64,000 bases of DNA. Origin: JABCYV01 sp035512155. GTDB taxonomy: Bacteria > Acidobacteriota > Terriglobia > Terriglobales > Acidobacteriaceae. Below the pieces are notes generated by a model, which was not told the origin of the DNA, ran no database searches, and worked only from the letters and a program-made list of their open reading frames with translations. Position numbers and translations under genes: made by a program. The stretch is from the NCBI GenBank assembly GCA_035512155.1, contig DATKEN010000051.1, positions 1 to 64,000 of the forward strand, in the 5' to 3' direction. This document shows positions 25,067 to 36,557 of this stretch, in pieces. Position 1 is the stretch's first letter; each line of letters opens with the position of its first letter.

Positions 25067-25996
25067 TTAATGCTTGTGTTGATGTAGCTCTTCGCTCACT
25101 GGGATCACGCATCCGTGCGCCACTTCGCAGACCTCGTGCTCGAACTGGATGGTCGTGTGGTCAATGCGAAAATCGTGGTGCAACCTCTCTTTGACGTCGC
25201 GCAGGATACGCTCGCTGACTGAGGGCGGAATATCGGCGATAGAAATGTGGCAAGAAAGCGCGCGCGTCTCTGACCCAATGCTCCACACATGGAGGTCATG
25301 AACATCATTGACGCCGTTAACTTCGCGCATCGCCGCTTCTACGATTTCCAGTTTTATCCCGCGTGGAGTGCCCTCGAGCAGGATGTTCAGAGTCTCGCGC
25401 ACGATGCCGAAGCCTGACCAAAGAATCAATGCGCCAATTCCGAACGAGAGCGCGGAATCAATCCAGTATTGTCCGGTCGCCAGGATGACCCAGCCACCCA
25501 CGATTACGACAGCGGTGGAGAGAGTGTCGCCAATTTCGTGCAAGAGAGCGCTGCGGATATTCACATCCCGGTCGGAGCGGTAAAGAAGCAGCGCGATGAC
25601 GGCGTTCATGACCACGCCGACGGCGGCCACAACCATCATGAGCCCAGCCCTCACGGGCGCGGGATTTTGCAGGCGCCGGAAGGCTTCGTAGAAGATGAAA
25701 AAAGACACTGCCACCAGCGAGACCGCATTCACCAGCGCGGCCAGGACTCCCGCGCGATGGTAGCCGTAGGTCTTGGTGGCGCTGGGTGGACGCGACTGCA
25801 GGTACACCGCTCCGAGCGAAAGCAGTAAGGCAAAGAAATCCGAGAGATTGTGCCCGGCTTCGGAGAGCAGCGCCAGCGAATGGGCCCGGATGCCCGCAAT
25901 TACGAGCAGCACAATGTAAACCAGAGTTACGGCCAGCGAGATTCGCAGGACTCGGAAAGTCCTCTCGCCCCCGCCGTGGCTGGTGTGCATGTGCAT
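25067..25996 (-). CDS. Cation diffusion facilitator (zinc/cobalt exporter)
   Basis: 309 aa. Six TM segments between about residues 16 and 200 with HNLSD in TM2 and HEIGD in TM5, the four-ligand zinc site of CDF transporters, followed by a cytoplasmic metallochaperone-like domain (215-300) with GSETRALSCHISI and an HHDF segment. Short His-rich ends (HMHTSHGG and HQHKH) may bind metal. It exports Zn or similar divalent ions against a proton. Convergent with the DNA ligase. No metal regulator adjacent. Confidence 0.93.
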   Translation of the reverse strand: MHMHTSHGGGERTFRVLRISLAVTLVYIVLLVIAGIRAHSLALLSEAGHNLSDFFALLLSLGAVYLQSRPPSATKTYGYHRAGVLAALVNAVSLVAVSFFIFYEAFRRLQNPAPVRAGLMMVVAAVGVVMNAVIALLLYRSDRDVNIRSALLHEIGDTLSTAVVIVGGWVILATGQYWIDSALSFGIGALILWSGFGIVRETLNILLEGTPRGIKLEIVEAAMREVNGVNDVHDLHVWSIGSETRALSCHISIADIPPSVSERILRDVKERLHHDFRIDHTTIQFEHEVCEVAHGCVIPVSEELHQHKH

Positions 25997-26094
25997 TCTT
26001 TCAGTTTACGGGGATGCTCAGGTGGCTTCAAGGGCACAGCGGTAATGGCCGGAGTACTGGCGCAACGTAGATCTTCGGGATTTTGTGTGTGAAT

Positions 26095-26168
26095 TCATCC
26101 CAACACCTGGCCCGGTCTCCACGCCAGATCCCTCGCCCCGCAGGTGAGAACGCGGGGCTTCGGGATGA
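26095..26168. repeat. Stem-loop repeat upstream of oxidoreductase gene
   Basis: TCATCCC (26095-26101) pairs with GGGATGA (26162-26168), and inside it GCCCCGC (26135-26141) pairs with GCGGGGC (26152-26158) over a 10-nt loop. It resembles the dispersed GGGATGA-type palindromes of Acidobacteriota. Located in the 275-bp gap between the CDF gene and the first FAD oxidase. Confidence 0.5.
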
Positions 26169-26271
26169 CGCCAGGCGTTGAATAAGCCGCCACCAGCCGC
26201 AAAACGAGAATCCAGTCCTCGTCGCAATCGCATACAATGCTTCGTTCTATTTCGTGAGAGGCCGAAGGGGA

Positions 26272-27429
26272 ATGGAGACAGCCGAGGTAGTCATCATCGG
26301 GGGAGGGATTGTCGGGTCAAGCATTGCCTTTCACTTGACGGCCGCCGGATGCGACGACGTTTTGGTGATCGAGCGGGAAACGGCTCAGGGCAAGGGCTCC
26401 ACAGGCAAGAGTATGGGTGGCGTGCGGGCGCAATTTTCTACTCCCGTCAATATTCAGATGTCACTGTATTCGATTCCCTTCTACGCCAGCTTCGAGGACA
26501 AGCTGGGACATCCTTCGGGTTACCGTCCCCAGGGATATTTATTTTGTGCTACCGAGGAAAAACATATGGCTTACCTGCGGACGAATCACGCCAAGCAGGT
26601 GGCCATGGGACTCAAGGCGGTGCGACTGATCTCTGGCGATGAGATTCGAAGCATGTTCCCGCAGCTTCGCGGAGATGACATTTTAGGCGGCAGTTTCTGT
26701 TCGACTGACGGGTTCGTCGATCCCTACAGCGCCATGATCGGATTAATGGCGTGGGCCGCCGACCACGGTGCGAAGTTGTGGAAGAACGCGGAGGTTACCG
26801 GCATTCAACGCGACGCTCAGAGGGTTGCGGGAGTGGAGACCACCAAGGGAACTGTGTCCACGAGAAAAGTGGTGAACTGCGCGGGACCGTGGGCGGCGGG
26901 AATCGCGAAAATGGCAGGCGTGGATCTCCCAGTGGAACCATTGCGGCGAATGCTCGTCCCGACCGAGCCCTTCGATCAATTTTCGCACCGCGCTCCCATG
27001 ATTATCGACATGTCCAACGGCTTCCATTTTCGGCCGGAAGGTCTGGGATTTCTGTTGGCGTGGAATGATCCGGAAGAGACGCCGGGCTACAAGACGGATT
27101 TCGACCCGGCATTCATCGAGAAGATCTTGACTCGAGCCGCTGAGCGCGTGCCGGTATTCGAGAACTTGGCAGTGAATCCGAAACGTGCCTGGGCGGGCTT
27201 ATACGAGATGACGCCCGATCATCATCCAATCTTAGGGCCGGTGCAGGATGTGCCCGGTTTTTTCCTGGCTAACGGATTCAGCGGTCACGGCGTGATGCAT
27301 GCTCCAGCGACGGGGAAGATCTTGTCGGATTTGATTCTCACAGGGAAGACGGATCTGGTGGACGCATCGTTGCTGGGTCTATCCCGTTTCGCGGAAGGAA
27401 GGATGATCGAGGAAACGGCGGTATTGTAG
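26272..27429 (+). CDS. FAD-dependent oxidoreductase, sarcosine-oxidase beta-like
   Basis: 385 aa from ATG 26272 (frame opens at 26254 with GTG). Rossmann FAD motif GGGIVGSS at about 10-17, then a DAO fold with the second glycine block PHN-like PWAAGIAKMAG and a C-terminal FLANGFSGHGVMHAPATGK that closes over FAD. Closest in pattern to sarcosine oxidase beta and related D-amino or N-methyl amino acid oxidases. Substrate cannot be read. No other sarcosine oxidase subunits are present, so it may act alone. The kinase gene ends on the opposite strand only 6 nt beyond its stop. Confidence 0.85.
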   Translation: METAEVVIIGGGIVGSSIAFHLTAAGCDDVLVIERETAQGKGSTGKSMGGVRAQFSTPVNIQMSLYSIPFYASFEDKLGHPSGYRPQGYLFCATEEKHMAYLRTNHAKQVAMGLKAVRLISGDEIRSMFPQLRGDDILGGSFCSTDGFVDPYSAMIGLMAWAADHGAKLWKNAEVTGIQRDAQRVAGVETTKGTVSTRKVVNCAGPWAAGIAKMAGVDLPVEPLRRMLVPTEPFDQFSHRAPMIIDMSNGFHFRPEGLGFLLAWNDPEETPGYKTDFDPAFIEKILTRAAERVPVFENLAVNPKRAWAGLYEMTPDHHPILGPVQDVPGFFLANGFSGHGVMHAPATGKILSDLILTGKTDLVDASLLGLSRFAEGRMIEETAVL

Positions 27430-27435
27430 CTGCCC

Positions 27436-29832
<2,397 letters not shown>

Positions 29833-29976
29833 AGCGCTCCCGACCTTGATGTCGAACGAGAATGCTAGGCTGCGAACGCTGCCAAGTCAAACCTTTCACG
29901 ATTCAGCCCTGCTTGTTGCGCGGCGTACTGGTCTAGTAGATTAGCCTGACTTAGATAGGCCGAAGCCGATCACTCC

Positions 29977-31275
29977 ATGACTGTGCAAGAGAGAAACTAC
30001 TGGCTGACCACGGTTGAAATGCCGGGGACCGACACCGCGCAACCGCTTCCCGAAAGCGTGGACGTGGCAGTCATAGGTGCAGGCTTCACCGGACTCTCGG
30101 CGGCCCGAACCCTCGCCAAACGCGGGGCGAAAGTAGTGGTGTTGGAGGCTGAGACTATCGGATGGGGCGCCAGTTCGCGCAACGGTGGCATGGTTCTTAC
30201 GGGCCTGAAGCTCGGCGCGAACAAGCTGATTTCGAACTACGGGCGGGAACGGACGCAACGGATGTACGCGGCGTCGCTTGCGTCGATCGATTGCGTGGAG
30301 CAGGTCGTGGGTGAGGAAGGGATTGACTGCAATTTCTACCGGTGCGGACATCTTGAAGTCGCATGCAAGCAGAGGCACTTTGACGACTACAGCCGCCAGG
30401 TGGAAGTGATCGCACGCGAGTTCAATCATCAGTTGCGCATTGTGCCACGCCACGAACTGCGGGCAGAGATCGGATCGTCAATTTACTTCGGCGGGATGGT
30501 GGATGAGGTCAGCGCCGGTCTGAATCCTGCCAAATATGTGGCGGGACTGGCGCGCGCAGCCGAACATGCTGGCGCGAAGATCATCGAGAACACGCGTGTG
30601 GAAAAGATCGAGCGCCAGGCTCAGCAGGGCAAGCCAGGTTGGCGCGTTACAACTTCTCGTGGTGTTCTTTGGAGCCGCGATGTGTTCGTCGGCACCAGTG
30701 GCTACACGGGATCGGCGACCCCGTCACTGCGGAATAAGATCATTCCCATCGGCTCATACATCATCACCACCGAGGTCTTGCCTGAAGCGCTGGCGCGGGA
30801 AGTGAGCCCGCGGAATCGCATGATCTACGACTCCAAGAACTATCTTTACTACTACCGGCTCACTCCCGACAATCGCATGCTCTTTGGCGGGCGCGCGGCG
30901 TTTTTCCCTGAAACTGATGATTCGATCCGCAGAAGCGCGGAAATCCTGCGGCGCGGCATGATTGATGTGTATCCGCAATTGCGGAACGTGAAGGTCGAGT
31001 ATGTCTGGGGAGGAACACTGGACTTTGCCTTCGATATCATGCCCCATGCCGGGCAAATGGATGGTGTTTACTATGCCGTCGGATATGCGGGACACGGCGT
31101 CGCTATGGCGACCTGGCAAGGACTGAAGATGGCGGAGCTCATAGCGGGCGACAAGACGGAGAATCCCTTTGTTGGGATTCCGTTCCCAGGCGCGCCGCTC
31201 GGGTTGTACAACGGGAAACCATGGTTCTTGCCGTTAGCGGGGGCGTGGTACAAGTTCCTAGATTGGGTGAGTTGA
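29977..31275 (+). CDS. FAD-dependent amine/amino-acid oxidase (PuuB-like)
   Basis: 432 aa. FAD motif GAGFTGLSA near residues 33-41, ASSRNGGMV, a DAO domain and the C-terminal GYAGHGVAMATW closing the FAD pocket. The RNGG box after the FAD site is typical of gamma-glutamylputrescine oxidase and related enzymes that oxidise primary or secondary amines with production of hydrogen peroxide. No putrescine-pathway genes (puuA, puuC, puuD) are nearby, so the substrate stays open. Divergent from the kinase, with a 145-bp gap. Confidence 0.85.
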   Translation: MTVQERNYWLTTVEMPGTDTAQPLPESVDVAVIGAGFTGLSAARTLAKRGAKVVVLEAETIGWGASSRNGGMVLTGLKLGANKLISNYGRERTQRMYAASLASIDCVEQVVGEEGIDCNFYRCGHLEVACKQRHFDDYSRQVEVIAREFNHQLRIVPRHELRAEIGSSIYFGGMVDEVSAGLNPAKYVAGLARAAEHAGAKIIENTRVEKIERQAQQGKPGWRVTTSRGVLWSRDVFVGTSGYTGSATPSLRNKIIPIGSYIITTEVLPEALAREVSPRNRMIYDSKNYLYYYRLTPDNRMLFGGRAAFFPETDDSIRRSAEILRRGMIDVYPQLRNVKVEYVWGGTLDFAFDIMPHAGQMDGVYYAVGYAGHGVAMATWQGLKMAELIAGDKTENPFVGIPFPGAPLGLYNGKPWFLPLAGAWYKFLDWVS

Positions 31276-31387
31276 TGGCGGTATTCCAGGGCAAGGTTAA
31301 AGGCATTAACCACCAAGGACACGAAGTTACAGGAAGTAAACCGATACAGCCTGGCCTTCTTCTCAGCTCCGTGTCCCGTGCGGCATA

Positions 31388-34177
31388 TTATTTGGTTCTG
31401 CCGGCCTCAACTTTCAGCTTCTCGGCAGCTCCGGCCTGTGCCGCCGCCAGCCTTGCCGTCAGCACGCGGAAGGGAGAGCAGGCAACGTAGTCCATCCCCA
31501 CCTGATGGCAGAACTCGACCGACGACGGATCACCGCCATGCTCGCCACAAATTCCTACCTCAAGACCGGGACGAGTCTTGCGTCCGCGCTCAATGCCGAT
31601 GCGAACCAGTTCCCCAACGCCCTCGCGATCAATGACGGCAAACGGATCCTGTTTAAGCATGCCTTCGGCCAGATATGTGGGCAAGAATTTATTGATGTCG
31701 TCCCGCGAGAAGCCGAACGTGGTCTGCGTGAGATCATTGGTACCGAAGGAGAAAAATTCCGCTTCCTTGGCAATCTCATCCGCGACCAGACAGGCGCGCG
31801 GCAACTCGATCATGGTCCCAACCAGATAGTGTACCTTCGCTTTCTTCTCTTTGAAGACCTCTTCCGCTACCCGGCGCACGATGCCGCCCTGGTGAGCCAT
31901 CTCTTTGACAGTGGCAATCAAGGGGATCATGACTTCCGCGTGTGTTTTCACGCCCTTCTTCTCGACCTCAACCGCAGCCTCGAAAATGGCGCGAGCCTGC
32001 ATTTCCGTGATCTCGGGATAGGTGATTCCCAAACGGCAGCCGCGATGGCCGAGCATGGGATTGAACTCGTGCAACTCTTCCACCCGCCGCAGCAGTGTCG
32101 GAATGAGCTTCTTCAAATCAGTGAACTGTTTCGCACCGTACTCGTGATATTCGTCGGTGAGTGCCTTTTTCTGCTGGGCCTTTGCATAGGGGAGAGCTGC
32201 GATGTCCACCATCAACTTTTCGCGCTTGGGAAGAAATTCGTGCAATGGCGGGTCGAGCAGGCGAATGGTTACCGGCAGTCCGTCCATCGCCTCAAACAGA
32301 CCGGCGAAGTCTGCGCGCTGCATGGGGAGCAGCTTATTCAGCGCGGCGCGACGGTCTTTCTCATTATCGGCCAGAATCATCGCCCGCATGTGAGGAATAC
32401 GTTTTTCCGCAAAGAACATGTGCTCGGTGCGACAAAGGCCGATGCCTTCCGCGCCAAATGCGCGAGCCTGGATGGCATCTCGCGGGATGTCAGCGTTGGC
32501 GCGCACGCCGATCTTGCGGAATGGTTCGGCCCAACTCATGAGGGTCAGCAGTTCCTGATCGTCCGACTTTGCCTCAACCGTCTTGAGCTTGCCTTTAATC
32601 ACGCGACCGGTTGTGCCATCGAGCGAAATCCAATCGCCCGCCTTGAATATCTGACCCTTGGCGCGCATTTCGCCAGCCCGTTCATCGACCTGAATATCAC
32701 CCGCGCCCGCGACGCAGCATTTGCCCATGCCTCGGGTAACCACGGCGGCGTGGCTAGTCATGCCACCGCGCGACGTCAGAATGCCGGCCGCCACCTCCAT
32801 GCCATGAATGTCTTCCGGTGTGGTTTCGGCACGCACCAGGATCACAGGATTTTTTCGGTCGTGGCCGGCCTTGACCACCGCTTCATCAGCGGTAAATACG
32901 ATCTGGCCGACGGCCGCTCCCGGCGAAGCGGGCAAGCCTGTGGCCAGCACCTCGACCTTAGTGCTCTTCTCGTCCAGCCGCGGTACCAGGAAGTCGTAAA
33001 GTTGGTTGGGCTCCACGCGGAAAATTGCTTCGTCCTTGCTGATTAGACTTTCTTCCACCATTTGTAGGGCAACACGCACGGCAGCGCGTCCAGTGCGCTT
33101 GCCGTTCCGAGTCTGCAGCATGTAGAGCTTGCCGTCCTGGATGGTGAATTCGAAATCCTGCATGTCGCGATAATGCTCTTCCAGGCGCGTAGTGATCTCG
33201 CGAAGTTGATCGTAAACAGCGGGCACGATCTTTTGCAGTTCGAGGATCGGCACCGGAGTCCGCACCCCCGAGACTACGTCCTCGCCCTGAGCGTTCATCA
33301 GGAATTCGCCGTAAAACTCTTTCGCGCCGGTAGCGGGATTACGGGTAAATCCGACACCCGTGCCGCTAGTCTCGCCGAGATTGCCGAACACCATTGCCTG
33401 CACATTCACTGCGGTGCCTAGTTCGTCGGAAATGTTGTTGATGCGGCGATAGTGCCTGGCGCGGTCATTTTGCCAGGAACGGAATACGGCGTCGCGCGCC
33501 ATGACGAGTTGCTGATGCGGATCCTGCGGAAAGTCTTGTTTGGTGTGCTTCTTGACGACCTTCTTGTATTCCGCGATCACCTCCTTCAAAGCCTTGCCAT
33601 CGAGATCAGTATCGAGCTTCGCTTTCTTCTGCTTCTTCTTGGCATCGAATACTTCATCAAACGCCGGCTTCGGAATGTCCAGCACGACATTGCCGAACAT
33701 CTGGATCAGGCGGCGGTAGGAATCGGCGGCAAAGCGAGGATTATTGGTGCGCTTCGCCAGAGCTTCGACGCTTTCGTCGTTCAAGCCAAGATTCAAGATG
33801 GTGTCCATCATGCCGGGCATGGAAAACTTTGCGCCCGAACGCACGCTGACCAGCAGCGGATTCTCGCCTTTGCCGAGCCTCTGTCCCTGCAATTGTTCGA
33901 GGCGGGCGAGGGCTTGCTCCATTTGTCGGTCCACTTCGGCTGACACGGCTCTGTTGCGCATGTATTCGCGACAGGCTTCCGTCTGGATGGTGAAACCTGG
34001 AGGCACGGGCAGTCCAGCATTGGTCATCTCAGCCAAGCCGGCGCCCTTGCCGCCCAGTTCATCTTTCATCTTGCCATTGCCATCGGCTTTGCCGTCGCCG
34101 AAGAAATAGACGTATTGCGTGGCTGGTTTTTTTTCTGTGCTTCGGATTTCTGTTTCGGAGAGAGTTTGCGTTGCCAT
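31388..34177 (-). CDS. ppdK: Pyruvate, phosphate dikinase
   Basis: 929 aa. Interconverts pyruvate, ATP and phosphate with PEP, AMP and diphosphate, linking glycolysis and gluconeogenesis. ATP-grasp N-terminus (LGGKGAGLAEMTNAGLPVPP), the swivelling phosphohistidine domain GGMTSHAAVVTRGMG with His476, and a PEP/pyruvate barrel ending in GICGEHGGDP, whose Cys is the acid-base residue. Slightly longer than the 870-890 aa average because of an insertion (KKKQKKAKLDTDLDGK) near residue 180. Last gene of the glyQ-glyS-ppdK block, with 12 bp to glyS. Confidence 0.97.
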   Translation of the reverse strand: MATQTLSETEIRSTEKKPATQYVYFFGDGKADGNGKMKDELGGKGAGLAEMTNAGLPVPPGFTIQTEACREYMRNRAVSAEVDRQMEQALARLEQLQGQRLGKGENPLLVSVRSGAKFSMPGMMDTILNLGLNDESVEALAKRTNNPRFAADSYRRLIQMFGNVVLDIPKPAFDEVFDAKKKQKKAKLDTDLDGKALKEVIAEYKKVVKKHTKQDFPQDPHQQLVMARDAVFRSWQNDRARHYRRINNISDELGTAVNVQAMVFGNLGETSGTGVGFTRNPATGAKEFYGEFLMNAQGEDVVSGVRTPVPILELQKIVPAVYDQLREITTRLEEHYRDMQDFEFTIQDGKLYMLQTRNGKRTGRAAVRVALQMVEESLISKDEAIFRVEPNQLYDFLVPRLDEKSTKVEVLATGLPASPGAAVGQIVFTADEAVVKAGHDRKNPVILVRAETTPEDIHGMEVAAGILTSRGGMTSHAAVVTRGMGKCCVAGAGDIQVDERAGEMRAKGQIFKAGDWISLDGTTGRVIKGKLKTVEAKSDDQELLTLMSWAEPFRKIGVRANADIPRDAIQARAFGAEGIGLCRTEHMFFAEKRIPHMRAMILADNEKDRRAALNKLLPMQRADFAGLFEAMDGLPVTIRLLDPPLHEFLPKREKLMVDIAALPYAKAQQKKALTDEYHEYGAKQFTDLKKLIPTLLRRVEELHEFNPMLGHRGCRLGITYPEITEMQARAIFEAAVEVEKKGVKTHAEVMIPLIATVKEMAHQGGIVRRVAEEVFKEKKAKVHYLVGTMIELPRACLVADEIAKEAEFFSFGTNDLTQTTFGFSRDDINKFLPTYLAEGMLKQDPFAVIDREGVGELVRIGIERGRKTRPGLEVGICGEHGGDPSSVEFCHQVGMDYVACSPFRVLTARLAAAQAGAAEKLKVEAGRTK

Positions 34178-34189
34178 GGAATTAGTCCT

Positions 34190-36397
34190 TTATTGTTTCG
34201 AAGATTCTTTAGATTCCTTGCTGTCGATTACAATCTCGGAGAAGTCGGCAATCGTGGAAAAGTTGTTGAGCAGCGTTTTGAGCAAAGCCAGCCGCTTGGC
34301 GCGTACGTGCTCATCTTCGACCATAACCATCACTTTGTCGAAAAAGTTGTCGATCACCGGCCGCAGCTTGGCGACTTCCACCAGTGCCTCGTCGTATTTA
34401 CGTGTGGCCCGCATTGCCTCAACAGCTGGGGCCATTTGAGCAATTTGTTCGTTGAGCAACTTCTCTGCCTGTAGCTCCGCCTGTCTGGCCGTTGTTTCCG
34501 CTGCTCTCGTCAATCGCTGTGCAGAGGCATCAGCTGTGGACGCACCCTGCTTAATCGCAGCATCCGCTTGCCGTGCGATGTTCTTCATCCGCTTGAAGGA
34601 CACTGAGATGGATTCGAAATCCGCTAAAGGACGCACCTTACTCACTGCCTTCGCTCGCGCCACGGCATCTACAACATCGTCCGCATCCGCAGCCAGCACT
34701 GCATTGACGACGTCGTACCTGAACCCAAGCGCCTCCTTTAGATAAAACTCCAGACGTTCGCGGAAGAAATTGCGTAATGCGCCGGCATAGTCAACCGCCG
34801 GGGAGAATTTTCGCTCTGCCGCCGAATCTCTGTAGGCTTCGCGTGCGTCTCCAAAAAGTTGGCCCAGGCTGATCGGCAGTTTGTGCTCCGCAATTGTCTT
34901 AACAATCCCGTTTGCCTGCCGCCGCAATGCGAACGGATCTTTCGAGCCCGTTGGCTGCAGTCCTAGCGCAAACATTCCGGCAATGGTATCTGCCTTGTCC
35001 GCAATCGAAAGCACGGCACCTTCAACCGTTCGCGGGACCGAGTCTTCCATCGATTCCGGCTTATATTGATCGTAAATCGCGTCCGCAATTGCGAAGCGTG
35101 TGCTTTCCGGCAAGTCGTGATCCAGTTCCTGCGCCCGCGCGTACAACCCACCCACGATTCCCTGCAACTCGGTAAACTCTTTCACCAGTTCGGTGGTCAG
35201 GTCCGTCTTCGCCAAGCAAGCCGCCTTGTGAATCACGCCCGGACGAACTGCCATGCCCCTCTGCCGGATCGTTTCGGACGACCAACTGCTCAGCCGCTGC
35301 ACCCGGATCGTCTTCTCGTAGTAACTTCCCAGGTTTTTCTGAAAGGTGACGTGCTTCAGCCACTGTGTCCGCTCGCGCAGGGGATGCTTCTGGTCAGTCT
35401 GCCAGAAAAAACGGGCGTCGTTGAAACGCGCCCGCAACACCCTTTCATGGCCGTGGCGGATGACGCCTTGCGGATCGCCATCGGTGTTCAGGACAGCGAG
35501 AAAGTGAGGCAGCAGTTTATGTTGCGTATCTTCGACGGCAAAATACTTCTGATGGTCACGCATCACCGTGACCAGGACTTCCTCCGGCAACTCCAGGAAC
35601 TCGGGATCAAAATTGCCCAGGATGACGGAAGGAAACTCGGTGAGATTGACGACTGTGTCCAGAAGAGTTCTGTCTTCGCGCCAACGTGCCCCAGGTATGG
35701 TCCGAGCAGCGGCATCAAGTTGTTTCCGGATTTGCTGCTCGCGTTCCCCACGGCCTAGAACCTTGGCTTGTCGCAATACATCTACGTACATCGATCCGGC
35801 CCGAGGAACTTGCACCTGACGATCGGCGAGTATGCGATGGCCCCGCGACTTGTCGCCTGAACGTACTCCATCAAATTCGAGAGCGACAACCTCGCTATCG
35901 AGCATGGCCACTAACCAACGCACCGGACGCACGAATTTCTCAGCGGGGGTACGCCAGTACATATTCTTGGGCCAGTAAATCGAAGCGACCTCTTTGGCCA
36001 GCATCTCAGAAAGGATTTCGCCTGCGGCCCGACCTTTCTTGGTCACTTTAGCTGATAGGTATTCGCCCTTCGGAGTCGTGATCCGCTCCAGATGTGCGAC
36101 TTCCACGCCAGCTTTTCTGGCGAAAGCTTGCGCCGCCGGAGTGGGCTGGCCATCCTTGAATGCAACGCTCGCCGAGGGACCTGTGATCTGTTCGGTGACA
36201 TCAGGTTGCGCGGCTGGAACTCCGGGAGCGAGGACAGCTAGGCGCCGCGGGCTATCCAGAGCTGAAATTGTTCCAGTAGGCGAGAGTCGCTCGCGTTCCA
36301 GCAATTTGTGAACGCGCTCGCGAAGCTCCAGCGACGCAGCATCGATCATCCGTGCCGGAATCTCTTCGCACCCGATTTCTAGTAAGAAGTCTGGCAT
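34190..36397 (-). CDS. glyS: Glycyl-tRNA synthetase beta subunit
   Basis: 735 aa. With GlyQ forms the alpha2beta2 enzyme that charges tRNA-Gly. Diagnostic start DFLLEIGCEEIPARM and the HD-like block ADKADTIAGMFALG with GSKDPFALRRQANG are present, then the anticodon-binding helical end with RPVIDNFFDKVMVM. Between the two (about residues 625-670) is an Ala/Gln-rich stretch (ADASAQRLTRAAETTARQAE) longer than I expect for the family. Follows glyQ after a 149-bp spacer filled by a repeat. No T-box leader is evident. Confidence 0.95.
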   Translation of the reverse strand: MPDFLLEIGCEEIPARMIDAASLELRERVHKLLERERLSPTGTISALDSPRRLAVLAPGVPAAQPDVTEQITGPSASVAFKDGQPTPAAQAFARKAGVEVAHLERITTPKGEYLSAKVTKKGRAAGEILSEMLAKEVASIYWPKNMYWRTPAEKFVRPVRWLVAMLDSEVVALEFDGVRSGDKSRGHRILADRQVQVPRAGSMYVDVLRQAKVLGRGEREQQIRKQLDAAARTIPGARWREDRTLLDTVVNLTEFPSVILGNFDPEFLELPEEVLVTVMRDHQKYFAVEDTQHKLLPHFLAVLNTDGDPQGVIRHGHERVLRARFNDARFFWQTDQKHPLRERTQWLKHVTFQKNLGSYYEKTIRVQRLSSWSSETIRQRGMAVRPGVIHKAACLAKTDLTTELVKEFTELQGIVGGLYARAQELDHDLPESTRFAIADAIYDQYKPESMEDSVPRTVEGAVLSIADKADTIAGMFALGLQPTGSKDPFALRRQANGIVKTIAEHKLPISLGQLFGDAREAYRDSAAERKFSPAVDYAGALRNFFRERLEFYLKEALGFRYDVVNAVLAADADDVVDAVARAKAVSKVRPLADFESISVSFKRMKNIARQADAAIKQGASTADASAQRLTRAAETTARQAELQAEKLLNEQIAQMAPAVEAMRATRKYDEALVEVAKLRPVIDNFFDKVMVMVEDEHVRAKRLALLKTLLNNFSTIADFSEIVIDSKESKESSKQ

Positions 36398-36408
36398 CTC
36401 TAAGCCTT

Positions 36409-36557
36409 TGTCATCCTGAGCGGAGTCAGTTCGCTCGCTAGCGAGCGGACCGACGGAATCGAAAGATCCCTATTGTCGGCACGTCTGCTTGCGGTAGGGA
36501 TCCTTCGACTACGCGGAATTTTCGCATCGCGAAATTTCCGCTCAGCTCAGGATGACA
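36409..36557. repeat. Compound palindromic repeat filling the glyQ-glyS gap
   Basis: Outer arms TGTCATCCTGAG (36409-36420) and CTCAGGATGACA (36546-36557) are perfect inverts. Inside lie a perfect 16-bp palindrome CGCTCGCTAGCGAGCG (36432-36447) and the pair GATCCCTA (36465-36472)/TAGGGATC (36495-36502). This is the acidobacterial GTCATCCTGAGCG-type repeat. The right arm overlaps the glyQ stop codon, so the glyQ 3' end is encoded by the repeat. It could fold in the mRNA and tune expression of glyS. Confidence 0.85.

Noticed and set aside
31505..33046. 513-codon plus frame
   Set aside because: Antisense shadow of ppdK, whose motifs are complete on the other strand.
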